Source of the DNA: Acholeplasmataceae bacterium
GTDB lineage: Bacteria > Bacillota > Negativicutes > Acidaminococcales > Acidaminococcaceae
Direction of reading: 5' to 3'
Assembly: GCA_012517145.1 (NCBI GenBank)
Contig: JAAYVM010000103.1
Span: 1-35,796 of the forward strand
Length of the DNA: 35,796 bases
The notes below the pieces were generated by a model. The model had not been told where the DNA came from and searched no databases. It saw nothing but the letters and a program-made list of their open reading frames with translations. A program made the position numbers and the translations under genes. Shown here piece after piece: positions 8,086-20,203 of the stretch; the first letter of the stretch is position 1; each line of letters begins with the position of its first letter.

Positions 8086-8667
8086 ATGAAAGAGGAACAA
8101 GTTTTTAAACCAGAAGTTGAATTGATTGAAGTGCCGCCGGCCAAGGATACTCATCGCTGGGTAGCGATAACAGCACTTTTGTTGGCCATAGGCGTTATTC
8201 TTCATACCATTAGTCCGAATATTGGCGGTGTGACCCCGAACTGGACAATTGCCATGTATTCTATTACCATCGGCCTGACTAATCCAAGCTTTTCACAATC
8301 TCTGGGTATCGGTTTTGTAGCAGGTCTGACACTGGTGCCTTCCTCGAAGTCGGCTTTCCCTCTCGGTAATATAGCAAGTGAATTGACAGGTGCCTTTGTA
8401 GCGGCGCTAGTCGTTAAATCGATGCTGAAAATGGGGCTTGCCAATTTCCGCTTCCGACCTTATCTGACAGGGTTTCTGGCTACTATGGCCAGCGGTTCGG
8501 TCTTCACCTTCATTTTAAAGCTTATTCTTAGTTTGCCGATGCATGTTTATATTTATGCTATGTTGCCGGTCGTGGCAACTGTCGCAGTGCTGAACGGTTT
8601 CATTACTCAGGTTTTGTTCGCACCTGCACAAAAACTGTTCTTTATCCAGGGGGCGCGGAAAAAATGA
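8086..8667 (+). CDS. trpP: TrpP-like substrate-binding (S) component of an ECF transporter
   Basis: A 193-residue membrane protein with about five or six spans. The segment IGVILHTISPNIGGVTPNWT (about 33-52) and the later SSKSAFPLGNIASELTGAFVA resemble the TrpP tryptophan transporter family. As the first gene of an ECF operon it is the substrate-specific S component. The ATG at 8086 follows GAGGAGGA and is preferred over the upstream in-frame TTG. The gene sits directly behind the T-box terminator, so expression should rise when the cognate aminoacyl-tRNA is low. Both family resemblance and the TGG specifier point to tryptophan, with methionine the main alternative. The stop overlaps the next start (ATGA). 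Confidence 0.78.
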   Translation: MKEEQVFKPEVELIEVPPAKDTHRWVAITALLLAIGVILHTISPNIGGVTPNWTIAMYSITIGLTNPSFSQSLGIGFVAGLTLVPSSKSAFPLGNIASELTGAFVAALVVKSMLKMGLANFRFRPYLTGFLATMASGSVFTFILKLILSLPMHVYIYAMLPVVATVAVLNGFITQVLFAPAQKLFFIQGARKK

Positions 8668-9524
8668 GTAACTACGCAGTTGAATTTAAAAATTTTCACT
8701 ATGCCTATAATGGCGGTGAGTTAGTTTTAAAAGATATCAATGTCAGCGTCAAAGAAGGTTCTTTTACGGTTCTTCTCGGACCAAGCGGTGCAGGCAAGAC
8801 TACGATGTGTAAGGCTATGGCGGGGATCATCCCTTATTATTACGGCGGCCGCTACGCAGGCTCGGTTGAAGTACTGGGTGAAGATACCAAGGGCAGGCGT
8901 GTTTCCGATATTGCGATGCATCTGGGTCTGATGCTGGAAGATTACGAAAGCCAGCTGGTATCTCTGACTGCCGGCGAAGAAGTTTCTTTTTCCCTCTTGA
9001 ATCACGGCTTTCCACCTGAAGAAGTCGAGGAACCTACGAAAAAAGCCTTGGAAGATGTAGGTTTGCCTGGCAGAGAGAACTATCAGCTGGATGAATTGTC
9101 CGGCGGCCAAAGGCAAAGACTGCTCCTGGCTTCTGTTCTTGCTGTTCATCCACGCGTATTGGTGTTGGATGAGCCTGTTTCGGCCATGGATCCGGAAGGC
9201 TCGGTTTCCTTATATAAGCTGCTTTATAAGATTCATCAAAAATATAACATGACTGTCATAGTCGTTGAACATAATCTCGATTATGTACTGCCCTATGTTA
9301 CCGATATGATAGTACTGCAGGACGGCGGTGTTGTGGCATCTGGTTCCTTTGAAGAGGCCGCGGCTGCAGCCTACGAGGATAGGGAACTCAGAAGAATTTT
9401 GCCGGCCCTGTGGCAGGTCAAGCTTAACCTTGAGAAACGTGACGGTATCCATCTTGGTATGTGGAGAAACACTAAAGACGCGATTGTCGAACTCAAAGAA
9501 AAGTATGGGAGGGCTGAGCTGTGA
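8664..9524 (+). CDS. ecfA1: ECF transporter ATPase, first
   Basis: A cytoplasmic ABC ATPase of 286 residues that, with its partner and EcfT, powers uptake through the S component. Walker A is GPSGAGKT (39-46), the ABC signature LSGGQ (145-149), and Walker B VLVLDE (165-170) followed by a histidine switch in VVEHNLDYV. The Q-loop position reads LEDYESQL. A C-terminal extension of about 50 residues follows the catalytic core. The start overlaps the trpP stop by four bases and the end overlaps the next ATPase, so translation of the set is coupled. Regulation is by the T-box upstream. Confidence 0.92.
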   Translation: MSNYAVEFKNFHYAYNGGELVLKDINVSVKEGSFTVLLGPSGAGKTTMCKAMAGIIPYYYGGRYAGSVEVLGEDTKGRRVSDIAMHLGLMLEDYESQLVSLTAGEEVSFSLLNHGFPPEEVEEPTKKALEDVGLPGRENYQLDELSGGQRQRLLLASVLAVHPRVLVLDEPVSAMDPEGSVSLYKLLYKIHQKYNMTVIVVEHNLDYVLPYVTDMIVLQDGGVVASGSFEEAAAAAYEDRELRRILPALWQVKLNLEKRDGIHLGMWRNTKDAIVELKEKYGRAEL

Positions 9525-10327
9525 TTGAAACAAGAGAAGTAAATTTTGCTTACAGGCGCGGCGAGCCTGTTATCAACGATATTGACTGCAAAATAGAAGA
9601 CGGTGAATTCGTGGCTTTGCTTGGCCATAACGGCAGCGGCAAGACAACCTTGAGCAGGCTTTTTATGGCCCTGATGCATCCTCGCTCCGGCGAAGTCTAT
9701 GTGGACGGTGAAAATATAGCGAAGAAAGAACCGGCCGATCTAGCTGATCGCGTTGGCTACGTTTTCCAGAATCCGGACTTGCAGATTCTTGCCGATACGG
9801 TCTGGGATGAAGTTGCTTACGGACCACGTAATAAAAAACTGTCCGAAGAAAAAGTGCGCGAGCAGGTGGAAGAAGCGTTGGCGGCAACCGGGCTTACCGA
9901 TTTTGCCGATGTTTATCCAAGAACCTTGTCCTTTGGTCAGAAACGTCGCCTCGGCGTAGCAGCAGCGCTGGCACTCAAACCGCGTATCCTGATTCTTGAT
10001 GAAATTACAAATGGACAGGACAGCCTGGAAAAAGAACAGATGATGAATTATCTGCGGGCAATCAACGAAGAACAAGGCATTACCATCGTGCTGATTACTC
10101 ATGACATGAATATTGCACGTTTGTATGCCCGCCGCGTTATTGTCTTGCATAACGGCAATCTCGTTTTCGACGATGTGCCGGAAGAGCTTTTTAACGGCAC
10201 GAAGGATTTGACAGAGTGGGGTTTGCAGCAGCCAACGATGGCAGCTCTGGCGGCAACTTTCGAACTTACGGCTGTTAATGCTGCTGACTTTTGCGCCCAG
10301 CTTACTTTGAAAGCAGGTGAGAAATAA
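9521..10327 (+). CDS. ecfA2: ECF transporter ATPase, second
   Basis: The second ABC ATPase of the ECF energizing module, 268 residues. It starts with GTG overlapping the stop of the first ATPase (GTGA). Walker A is GHNGSGKT (35-42), the Q-loop VFQNPDLQI is typical of EcfA proteins, the signature is LSFGQ (136-140) instead of LSGGQ, and Walker B is ILILDE (156-161). The residue after the catalytic Glu is Ile rather than the usual Pro (DEITNGQD), a mild deviation. The switch histidine is in LITHD. It forms a heterodimer with the preceding protein by family analogy. Confidence 0.92.
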   Translation: MIETREVNFAYRRGEPVINDIDCKIEDGEFVALLGHNGSGKTTLSRLFMALMHPRSGEVYVDGENIAKKEPADLADRVGYVFQNPDLQILADTVWDEVAYGPRNKKLSEEKVREQVEEALAATGLTDFADVYPRTLSFGQKRRLGVAAALALKPRILILDEITNGQDSLEKEQMMNYLRAINEEQGITIVLITHDMNIARLYARRVIVLHNGNLVFDDVPEELFNGTKDLTEWGLQQPTMAALAATFELTAVNAADFCAQLTLKAGEK

Positions 10328-10995
10328 TGAGAGTAACGGCCTTTACCCAATTGATAACTGTCTTGGCGGTTACCGCGGTGGTTTTTATTCTGCCTGTGCA
10401 GGCGGTTTCCTTTATCCTCGTACTTGAGCTTGCACTTTTGCTCTACATCAAGCATGACCGTATGACGATGGCGGCCATTGGTGCGCTGACTGTTTTTACA
10501 GGTATGATGATTTTACTGCAGTTATTGTTCCAATCTTCTCTCGAAGTTGCTATGATTGGCGGTCTGCGGATGCTGGTTATGACGATGGCCTTTCTTTGCC
10601 TGCTCGCCGCAACGAGGATACAAGATATTGCGCAAGCGTTAGTTGAACGATTTCATATGCCTTGCGAATATGCTTTCATGTTGACCACTGCTCTGCGTTT
10701 TGTACCGGATTTTCTTACTGATAGCTCGGCAACGCTGGATGCGCAGTCCTGCCGCGGTTATTCTAACCGTGGTAATGTTTTCAAACGTATGTATTCCTAT
10801 CTTGTTGTGATCAAACCATTGGTAATGCGCGCCGTAGCTAAATCTGATACCTTGGCGCTTAGCATGGAGCTTAAGGGATTTGGTGCCAACACTTATAAAA
10901 ACATGAAGAAACAGGAGCTGGGAATTGGCGACTATCTGGTGCTGACCGTTGTTATTATCCTGAGCACCTACAAATTCTGGGTCAAATATTTATAA
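10327..10995 (+). CDS. ecfT: ECF transporter transmembrane coupling component EcfT
   Basis: A 222-residue membrane protein that links the two ATPases to the S component. About four to five hydrophobic spans lie in the first 130 residues and one at the C terminus. The two coupling motifs that contact the ATPases are seen as SCRG (141-144) and ELKGFG (181-186). The second normally has Arg where Lys is present here. The ATG shares a base with the preceding stop (TAATG), so it is translationally coupled. It is the last gene of the T-box-controlled operon. Confidence 0.9.
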   Translation: MRVTAFTQLITVLAVTAVVFILPVQAVSFILVLELALLLYIKHDRMTMAAIGALTVFTGMMILLQLLFQSSLEVAMIGGLRMLVMTMAFLCLLAATRIQDIAQALVERFHMPCEYAFMLTTALRFVPDFLTDSSATLDAQSCRGYSNRGNVFKRMYSYLVVIKPLVMRAVAKSDTLALSMELKGFGANTYKNMKKQELGIGDYLVLTVVIILSTYKFWVKYL

Positions 10996-11015
10996 AAATG
11001 AAGAAAACGGCTAGC

Positions 11016-11056
11016 AATTGTCCAAAGGGGATCGTCCCCTTTGGACAATTTTCTTT
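11016..11056 (+). terminator. Strong hairpin after the ECF operon, also REP-like
   Basis: A perfect 16-bp inverted repeat, AATTGTCCAAAGGGGA (11016-11031) with TCCCCTTTGGACAATT (11035-11050), has a three-base loop and a short T-rich tail. It acts as an obvious terminator. Its GGGGA..TCCCC core recalls the larger palindrome at 32025-32091. Confidence 0.75.
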
Positions 11057-11171
11057 AGCTTGCTTTTTGCTTCTCTTCTACGCAGAAAGCGATAATTTTT
11101 TATTCAGACGTTGGTAAATTGGTGTATAATAACAAGTAATTGAACTTACAATTAAGGTTTATGATCAGGAG

Positions 11172-11981
11172 ATGAGTGCATTGCTGAATAAGAACGCACC
11201 GATAGGGGTTTTGGATTCAGGTGTAGGTGGCCTCAGCGTCTTAAAGTGCCTGAGGGAACTCATGCCACATGAAAACTTTATATATTTGGGTGATACAGCA
11301 CGTACGCCATACGGCCCTCGCAGCGAAAAGGAAGTAAGACAATTTGTAGGCGAGATGCTGGACTATTTTGAAACACAGAGTACAAAGCTTGTTGTTATTG
11401 CCTGCAATACGCTTACTGTGCTGGGCGTCGATACCTTAAAGGGCAATCATGAATTTGATATTGTTGGCATGTCCAAGGGTGCCAGACTAGTCTTAAATGG
11501 CAGCAATAATAAGACCATCGGCGTTTTTGCTACGGAGTTCACAATTAACTCGGGTGCTCATAAAGCTGCTATTACGGCTTTGGATTCAACTGCTACTGTT
11601 GTGCCGAAAGCTTGTCCCAAATTCGTGCCTTTAATTGAGGGTGAGAGGTTTGGCTCGACGGAAATTGCCGCCGCAGTTGCTGAATATGCCGTGCCATTGA
11701 AAGCGGCCGGTGTTGATACACTTATACTTTCCTGCACCCACTATCCTTTCATTAAGAAAGAGATTGAACGGGAAATGGGCGACAAGGTAAAAGTTATAGA
11801 TCCTGCGGAGCAGACTGCGCTTGATGCACAAATGGTTCTGCACAAAGCAGGGCTTTTGTCTGAAAACGCTGCGGGCCAGACTACCATTTGTTTTACTGCT
11901 GACCTGGCAAGGGGCAAACGCATTGCTTCACGTATGTTTGAAGTAGCTTCCTGTGACTTCAGAACAGTAAGTCTGGAATAA
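11172..11981 (+). CDS. murI: Glutamate racemase
   Basis: This cytoplasmic enzyme makes D-glutamate for peptidoglycan without a cofactor. The 269-residue protein carries DSGVGG (15-20), GDTARTPYG (40-48), the first catalytic cysteine in ACNT (C78) and the second in SCTHYPF (C188, H190). The segment after ACNT (LTVLGVDTL) is less typical than the usual TATA-like stretch, but all catalytic residues are present. The start follows CAGGAG. It is a single gene with its own terminator; an AT-rich promoter region lies before it (TTGGTAAATT to TATAAT near 11110-11132). Confidence 0.93.
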   Translation: MSALLNKNAPIGVLDSGVGGLSVLKCLRELMPHENFIYLGDTARTPYGPRSEKEVRQFVGEMLDYFETQSTKLVVIACNTLTVLGVDTLKGNHEFDIVGMSKGARLVLNGSNNKTIGVFATEFTINSGAHKAAITALDSTATVVPKACPKFVPLIEGERFGSTEIAAAVAEYAVPLKAAGVDTLILSCTHYPFIKKEIEREMGDKVKVIDPAEQTALDAQMVLHKAGLLSENAAGQTTICFTADLARGKRIASRMFEVASCDFRTVSLE

Positions 11982-11993
11982 AACAAGATAAAG

Positions 11994-12028
11994 AGCATTC
12001 CGGCTGTTATCTCCTTGGAGTGCTTTTT
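11994..12028 (+). terminator. Terminator after murI
   Basis: AGCATTCC (11994-12001) pairs with GGAGTGCT (12017-12024) with one G-T wobble, then TTTTTGTTTTTG. Confidence 0.8.
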
Positions 12029-12379
12029 GTTTTTGCTTACAAGAGTAACATATTTTTGATAAATTAATAATTTATAGCAGGAATTACAGGATTTATGTCT
12101 AAACATTAAGCATTCGGATAGTTTTGGGCTTGTTATTTTATTTTAAAATAGTAAATTTGTTGATAGATAAAGGCATTTCTGGTTTCGTCATCTTAAATCT
12201 AACTGATTTTGAACTTTTTTCGTAATAGTTCTTTGAAGGGAAGACTGAAATTATGATAATTTATGCAAAGTGGGTCTTGAAACAAGAGCAAACTTAGGTA
12301 CCGGTTTCACTTTTATGTGGAAGCGGTATTTTGTGTTTTTTGATAGCAAGTATCTTCTGAGAATAAAGGTGGTGGTAAA
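12029..12379 (+). promoter_or_regulatory. Leader region of the V-ATPase operon
   Basis: A 350-base AT-rich region without a gene. A hairpin TACCGGTTTCAC (12298-12309) with GTGGAAGCGGTA (12316-12327), with one mismatch and one wobble, is followed by TTTTGTGTTTTTTG. It looks like a terminator or attenuator just 40 bases before the first ATPase gene. A weak promoter may lie around 12233-12258 (TTGAAG and a TGATAAT-like box). Nothing else was recognised. Confidence 0.4.
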
Positions 12380-12685
12380 ATGTCAATATTGGAAGAAATA
12401 AAGGCAGCAGAAAAGGCAGCAGAAGAAGCAAAGCGCGACGCAAAGGTTAAGACAAGAAACATTATTCGTGAGGCTGAAGAAAATGCGTCCAGAGAGGCTG
12501 AGGCGATGCTTACTACGGCACAGCGCACGGCAAAAAAAGCCGTTGCCGCTGCAGAGGCAGAGGCGAAGATCAAAGCCAAGGCGATTGTGGAGGAGCGGAT
12601 GCTGGCTGATAGGCAGTTAGAGCTGGCAGCCAAGAAAAAGATAGCCGAGGCAGTAGAGTACGTTATAGAAAAGGTTGTGGTCTAG
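12380..12685 (+). CDS. ntpF: V-type ATPase subunit F/H (peripheral stalk, coiled coil)
   Basis: A 101-residue protein that is almost wholly charged, Ala-rich coiled coil, as expected for the small peripheral-stalk subunit paired with subunit E. It is the first gene of the operon, matching the ntpF position in Enterococcus hirae (order F-I-K-E-C-G-A-B-D). Assignment rests on position, size and composition, since such subunits have little sequence conservation. A purine-rich GGTGGTGG site precedes the ATG. The stop lies two bases before the ntpI start. Confidence 0.8.
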   Translation: MSILEEIKAAEKAAEEAKRDAKVKTRNIIREAEENASREAEAMLTTAQRTAKKAVAAAEAEAKIKAKAIVEERMLADRQLELAAKKKIAEAVEYVIEKVVV

Positions 12686-12686
12686 C

Positions 12687-15061
<2,375 letters not shown>

Positions 15062-15078
15062 TCAAGAGGGAGGTAAGA

Positions 15079-15690
15079 ATGGTGGCCATAAACAAAATTA
15101 TTTTAAAAATTCAGGAGGAAGCCTCCCAAGAAGTTGCTGATATGCTTGCAGCTGCCAAGATCAAAGCAACTGCTTCAGCAAACAAAATTAACGATGCAGC
15201 AATGGCAAAAGTTGAGGAGATCAAGGAACAGTCTGAAGTAGACGCTGTTGAAATTGCGAGACGCCAGTTGTTAATAGCTGAATTGGAGGCGCGCAAGAAC
15301 ACTCTTGACAGAAAACGTAAGGTCATCGAGGAAGTTTTTGAGCAGGCGGAAAATAAGCTTGCTGATTTGCCACAGGATAAATGGGAAAAACTAATTATAA
15401 GCACTGTTTTGAACGCTAGTGAGACTGGCAATGAGAAACTTTGCGTACCTTTAGCCGATATCGACAAGTATAAAAACGGCTTGCTTGCAAAGCTTAATGC
15501 TGCCTTAGTCGCAAGTGGCAAGAAAGGTGAACTTACATTGGCAGAAGAAACGGCGAAATTTGCCGGTGGAGTGTTACTTATTGGTAAAAATAGTGATTTC
15601 GACGGTTCATTTGAGACCATTTTAAGAGAAGTTCGCAGAAAATCGGAACGTGAGGTAGCGTCATTGCTGTTTGACGCGGAGGTGAATTAA
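15079..15690 (+). CDS. ntpE: V-type ATPase subunit E (peripheral stalk)
   Basis: A 203-residue soluble stalk protein. The first 100 residues form an Ala/Lys/Glu-rich coiled coil and the C-terminal half is globular (KFAGGVLLIGKNSDFDGSFETILREVRR), the typical subunit E end that contacts the catalytic head. It pairs with the small coiled-coil subunit encoded first in the operon. The start follows GGGAGGTAAG. The gap to subunit C is one base. Confidence 0.92.
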   Translation: MVAINKIILKIQEEASQEVADMLAAAKIKATASANKINDAAMAKVEEIKEQSEVDAVEIARRQLLIAELEARKNTLDRKRKVIEEVFEQAENKLADLPQDKWEKLIISTVLNASETGNEKLCVPLADIDKYKNGLLAKLNAALVASGKKGELTLAEETAKFAGGVLLIGKNSDFDGSFETILREVRRKSEREVASLLFDAEVN

Positions 15691-15691
15691 A

Positions 15692-16684
15692 ATGCCACAT
15701 CCAAGTTATGAGTACGCGGTGGGGCGCATCAGTGTTTTTTCCAGAAGAATGCTGACAGCAGCGCAACTTCGGCGTATTGCTGAAGCGACGGATGTTACGG
15801 AAGCTTTGGCTTTACTTTTGGAAACCGGTTACGGCGGCAATTTAACACCGGCGCAGGTTGTGCATACGGAGATAGATTATGTCATACGTGCCCAACTGCA
15901 GATGTCCAGAAAGATGGTGTGGGAGTTAACGCCTGACCCGGATTTGACCAGCTTATTCTTATTGGAAGTTGATACGCATAATATTAAGACATTTCTCAAA
16001 GCAAGGCTTATGGGAATCGAAGCACCGGATGTTCTGATAGAGGGAGGAGTTTTCCCTCTGGACTTCTTGAAAGATTGTGTCTATAACAAAAAGTATGACA
16101 AGTTACCGGATGCTTATCGGATTGCTATGAATAAAATAGAGATTGACCTGCAGCGGAGCATTGATCCACTGCTGTTCAGCGCTCAAATCGATTGCGCCAT
16201 GTTCAAACATATTAAGAGTGTTCTGGACAAGCGGGAAGAAGAAGGCTTTGTGCGCGAGTATTTTACGCTGATGGCTGATTTTCAAAATGCACGCAGTGTA
16301 ATTCGCAGCCGTATGCTGAACTGGAACAGTGATAAACTGCGGCCGATGCTTCTAGACTGCGGTGAGATTGACCATTCTGTATTTATTGAAGGTATGGATA
16401 CACCGCTGGAACAGCTTGGAGCTAAATTAAACCGCGGTCCAAATGGAAAACTCATCTCTCAAACTATTGAGGAATATGTTGCAACGGGCAATGTTCCAAT
16501 TTTGAAACGCAGAATGGAAACAGCTTTGATGAATGTGCTGAGGGCTGTTAAATGGGATGTGTCCACATTAGGACCTATTATTGGTTATTTGATGGGCAGA
16601 GAAGCTGAGGCTAAAGCTCTTCGCATAATTTTCGGGGCGAAGCGGGCAGGTTTTGAAATTGAACTGCCTGAGCTTTATGCTTAA
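15692..16684 (+). CDS. ntpC: V-type ATPase subunit C (AC39-like rotor collar)
   Basis: A 330-residue helical protein of the V/A-ATPase C (or d) subunit family, which forms the funnel joining the membrane ring to the central shaft. N-terminal YAVGRISVFSRRML and the later helical segments LLEVDTHNIKTFLKARLMG and IGYLMGREAEAKALRIIFGAK are characteristic of the family. The length is normal. It starts one base after subunit E, with its ribosome site GGAGGTGAA inside the end of that gene. Confidence 0.92.
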   Translation: MPHPSYEYAVGRISVFSRRMLTAAQLRRIAEATDVTEALALLLETGYGGNLTPAQVVHTEIDYVIRAQLQMSRKMVWELTPDPDLTSLFLLEVDTHNIKTFLKARLMGIEAPDVLIEGGVFPLDFLKDCVYNKKYDKLPDAYRIAMNKIEIDLQRSIDPLLFSAQIDCAMFKHIKSVLDKREEEGFVREYFTLMADFQNARSVIRSRMLNWNSDKLRPMLLDCGEIDHSVFIEGMDTPLEQLGAKLNRGPNGKLISQTIEEYVATGNVPILKRRMETALMNVLRAVKWDVSTLGPIIGYLMGREAEAKALRIIFGAKRAGFEIELPELYA

Positions 16685-16699
16685 GAAAGGCGGCATCGC

Positions 16700-17026
16700 A
16701 TGAAGGAAAGAAAAATTGCAGTAATAGGAGATCCTAGTTCGGTTATGATATTTAAAGCTATCGGACTTGATGTCTTTTATGAAGAAAAAGAGGCTCAAAT
16801 CGAGCAAAGGATACACAAACTAGCAGATCAGGGTTATGCGGCAATTTATATTACGGAAAAGGCAGCAGAACTTGCAAAGGACGCAATTGATATTTACGCG
16901 ACAGCAACCTTTCCGGCAATAATACCGATTCCCTCGAATACAGGAGTTTTGGGTATCGGAATGAACAAACTAAAATCGAATGTTGAGAAAGCAGTTGGTG
17001 CAGATATTCTATTCAGGGAAGGGTAG
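16700..17026 (+). CDS. ntpG: V-type ATPase subunit F/G (central shaft)
   Basis: A 108-residue central-stalk protein with the N terminus [20 protein letters not shown], the hallmark of archaeal-type subunit F (NtpG in Enterococcus). It ends with a C-terminal helix ([13 protein letters not shown]) that inserts into the catalytic head. Its length is standard. It is placed between subunits C and A as usual, with AAGGCGG upstream of the start. Confidence 0.93.
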   Translation: MKERKIAVIGDPSSVMIFKAIGLDVFYEEKEAQIEQRIHKLADQGYAAIYITEKAAELAKDAIDIYATATFPAIIPIPSNTGVLGIGMNKLKSNVEKAVGADILFREG

Positions 17027-17037
17027 GTAAGTGGCTG

Positions 17038-18810
17038 ATGAGTGGAACTATTGTAAAAGTAGCCGGCCCGCTGATCGTTGCTGAGGGCATGGATGACGTA
17101 CAAATGTACGACGTTGTCCGCGTAAGCGAAAAGCGGCTTATTGGCGAGATAATTGAATTAAGAGGCGATAGAGCGTCTATTCAGGTTTATGAAGAAACTG
17201 CAGGGCTGGGACCTGGTGAACCGGTAGAGTCAACCGGCGTACCTCTTTCGGTAGAATTGGCGCCGGGCTTGATTGAAGGAATATTTGACGGCATTCAAAG
17301 ACCGCTTGATGTTATACGGGCTATGGCAGGCGATCGTATTTCGCGCGGTATTGATGTACCGAAACTTAATCGTGAAAAGAAATGGGAATTTCATCCCACC
17401 GTTGGCGTAGGTGACAAGGTAGTCGGAGGAGATGTCATAGGGACAGTACAGGAAACTCCGGCGGTTTTGCACAAAATAATGGTTCCTCCTGATAAGGAAG
17501 GTACTATTGCCTGGATTTTAAAAGGTGAAGCTACTATTACTGAGCCTGTTTATAGATTGGAAATGAAAGACGGCAGCATGGCAGAATTCCCAATGCTGCA
17601 GGTATGGCCTGTTCGCAGAGGCCGTCCGTATACTGAAAAGCTGGCGCCGGAAGAACCGATGGTTACCGGCCAAAGAGTCGTTGACGCCTTGTTCCCAATT
17701 GCTAAAGGCGGTGTTGCCGCAGTTCCTGGGCCGTTTGGTTCCGGTAAAACTGTTATTCAGCACCAATTGGCAAAATGGGCAGATGCAGACATCATTATTT
17801 ATGTTGGCTGCGGCGAACGCGGTAATGAAATGACGGATGTTTTGATGGAATTCCCGGAACTGAATGACCCGCGTACGGGACTTCCTTTGATGAAGCGTAC
17901 AGTTTTGATAGCTAATACCTCTGACATGCCAGTAGCGGCACGTGAGGCTTCGATTTATACAGGCATTACTATTGCGGAATATTTCCGCGACATGGGCTAC
18001 AAAGTAGCAATCATGGCAGATTCAACTTCTCGCTGGGCAGAAGCACTGCGTGAAATGTCAGGCAGGTTGGAGGAAATGCCTGGTGAAGAAGGCTATCCTG
18101 CTTATCTTGCATCTCGTCTTGCAGAGTTTTATGAAAGAGCAGGCATTGTTGTTTGCAAAGGACATGACGGCCGTATTGGTGCGGTTTCCGCTATCGGAGC
18201 AGTTTCACCTCCTGGTGGTGATATTTCGGAACCAGTATCACAGGCAACACTGCGCATAGTAAAGGTTTTCTGGTGTCTGAGCTCATCTCTTGCTTATCGT
18301 CGTCATTTTCCGGCTATTGACTGGCTGCAAAGCTATTCCTTGTACTCGGACCGTCTGAAATCTTATTATAATACCTCAGTAGCACCTAACTGGTCGTCGC
18401 TTGTTAACAAAGTCATGCAGATTTTGCAGGAAGAGGCAGAATTGGAAGAGATTGTCCGCCTTGTCGGCGTCGATGCTTTGGGCCTGAAAGATCGTGTCAC
18501 GCTGGAATGCGCCCGCTCCATACGTGAAGACTTCTTGCATCAAAACTCTTTCCATGATGTAGATACTTATACATCCTTGGAGAAACAGCATAAGATGCTG
18601 GAAATGATTATAGGTTGGTATGAAAAGGCTCTTGCCGCTATTGAGCAGCATGTCAGCCTTGATAAACTGATTGATATGCCGGTTCGTGAACAAATAGGGC
18701 GCATGAAATATACACCTGAAAATGAATGTAATACAAAATTTGCTGCTATCAAAAAAGATATGGACGCCGAATTCGCAGCATTGACAGAGGGGAGTGACTT
18801 AAATGCGTAA
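17038..18810 (+). CDS. ntpA: V-type ATPase catalytic subunit A
   Basis: The catalytic nucleotide-hydrolysing or -synthesising subunit, 590 residues. Walker A is GPFGSGKTV (231-239), followed by the catalytic glutamate segment GERGNEM (259-265) and [17 protein letters not shown] further on. The insertion between residues 120 and 190 (non-homologous region) is typical of A-type subunits. The ATG at 17038 follows AGGGTAGGTAAG. It overlaps the next gene by eight bases, so A and B are translationally coupled. Confidence 0.98.
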   Translation: MSGTIVKVAGPLIVAEGMDDVQMYDVVRVSEKRLIGEIIELRGDRASIQVYEETAGLGPGEPVESTGVPLSVELAPGLIEGIFDGIQRPLDVIRAMAGDRISRGIDVPKLNREKKWEFHPTVGVGDKVVGGDVIGTVQETPAVLHKIMVPPDKEGTIAWILKGEATITEPVYRLEMKDGSMAEFPMLQVWPVRRGRPYTEKLAPEEPMVTGQRVVDALFPIAKGGVAAVPGPFGSGKTVIQHQLAKWADADIIIYVGCGERGNEMTDVLMEFPELNDPRTGLPLMKRTVLIANTSDMPVAAREASIYTGITIAEYFRDMGYKVAIMADSTSRWAEALREMSGRLEEMPGEEGYPAYLASRLAEFYERAGIVVCKGHDGRIGAVSAIGAVSPPGGDISEPVSQATLRIVKVFWCLSSSLAYRRHFPAIDWLQSYSLYSDRLKSYYNTSVAPNWSSLVNKVMQILQEEAELEEIVRLVGVDALGLKDRVTLECARSIREDFLHQNSFHDVDTYTSLEKQHKMLEMIIGWYEKALAAIEQHVSLDKLIDMPVREQIGRMKYTPENECNTKFAAIKKDMDAEFAALTEGSDLNA

Positions 18811-20200
18811 GGATTATAAAACAATACGCGAGGTAGTTGGCCCGTTGATGTTGGTAGAAAAGGTTGAAGGCGTCAAATATGACGAGCTGGTTGAAATTCA
18901 GCAAGCTAATGGAGAAATCCGCAGCGGCAAAGTCCTTGTTATTGATGGTGATAAGGCATTGGTACAACTGTTTGAGACTTCCCAGGGCCTCAAGATTTCA
19001 GATGCTAAGGCACGTTTTTTGGGGCATGGTATCCGCCTCGGCGTTTCGCCGGCTATGTTAGGCCGTGTTTTTGACGGTATGGGCCGTCCGAAGGATGGCG
19101 GTGCTGATATTATTCCTGATGAATATCGCGATATAAACGGTGAACCATTAAACCCAGCTGCTCGCGACTATCCGGCTGAATTTATTCAAACTGGTGTTTC
19201 GGCTATTGATGGCCTTAATACTTTGGTACGCGGACAGAAACTGCCGGTGTTTTCCGGTTCGGGTTTGCCGCATGCCCAACTGGCTGCGCAAATAGCTCGT
19301 CAGGCAAAAGTCCGTGGAACAGGTGAAGGTTTCGCTGTTGTCTTTGCCGCAGTAGGTATCACTTTTGAAGAAGCAAATTATTTCATGAATGACTTTAACC
19401 GCACAGGTGCGTTGGAGCGTTCGGTCATGTTTATCAACCTGGCAAACGATCCGGCTGTAGAACGTATAGCTACACCGCGTATGGCGATTACAGCCGCCGA
19501 GTATCTTGCCTACGAGCTTGGCATGCATGTACTCGTTATTATTACCGATATAACAAACTATGCTGATTCACTGCGTGAAATATCAGCAGCCCGTAAAGAA
19601 GTACCGGGCAGACGTGGCTATCCTGGCTATCTCTATACTGACCTTGCTACTTTGTACGAACGTGCAGGTCGTATCAAAGGAAAGAAAGGTTCTATTACGC
19701 AAATACCAATTCTTTCTATGCCAGAGGATGATAAGACACATCCGATTCCGGACCTGACTGGGTATATAACAGAAGGACAGATTATTCTTTCCCGCGAATT
19801 GTACAGGAAAGGTCTTACGCCGCCGATTGACGTTTTGCCGTCGCTTTCACGTTTGAAGGATAAAGGCATTGGTGCTGAAAAAACACGTGAGGATCATGCT
19901 GACACTATGAATCAGTTGTTTGCAGCATACGCCCGCGGCAAAGAAGCGAAAGAACTGGCTACGATACTTGGTGATGCAGCTTTATCCAAAGTAGATAAGC
20001 TTTACGCAAAATTTGCTGATCAGTTTGAAAAGGAATATGTTTCTCAAGGCTACGAAACGAATCGTACTATTGAAGACACACTTGATCTTGGCTGGAAACT
20101 TTTGGGTATATTGCCAAAAACGGAACTAAAACGTATTCGCGAGGAATATATCGAAAAATATTATGTCCCGGCCAAAACTGATGATACAGAGGGGGAATAA
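18803..20200 (+). CDS. ntpB: V-type ATPase regulatory subunit B
   Basis: The 465-residue non-catalytic partner that alternates with A in the head. The Walker A position is degenerate, SGSGLPHAQ (151-159), as normal for subunit B. Conserved [24 protein letters not shown] and SYPGYL-like [10 protein letters not shown] segments are present. Its ATG lies inside the end of subunit A (eight-base overlap), with AGAGGGGAG as ribosome site. Confidence 0.97.
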   Translation: MRKDYKTIREVVGPLMLVEKVEGVKYDELVEIQQANGEIRSGKVLVIDGDKALVQLFETSQGLKISDAKARFLGHGIRLGVSPAMLGRVFDGMGRPKDGGADIIPDEYRDINGEPLNPAARDYPAEFIQTGVSAIDGLNTLVRGQKLPVFSGSGLPHAQLAAQIARQAKVRGTGEGFAVVFAAVGITFEEANYFMNDFNRTGALERSVMFINLANDPAVERIATPRMAITAAEYLAYELGMHVLVIITDITNYADSLREISAARKEVPGRRGYPGYLYTDLATLYERAGRIKGKKGSITQIPILSMPEDDKTHPIPDLTGYITEGQIILSRELYRKGLTPPIDVLPSLSRLKDKGIGAEKTREDHADTMNQLFAAYARGKEAKELATILGDAALSKVDKLYAKFADQFEKEYVSQGYETNRTIEDTLDLGWKLLGILPKTELKRIREEYIEKYYVPAKTDDTEGE

Positions 20201-20203
20201 CCA

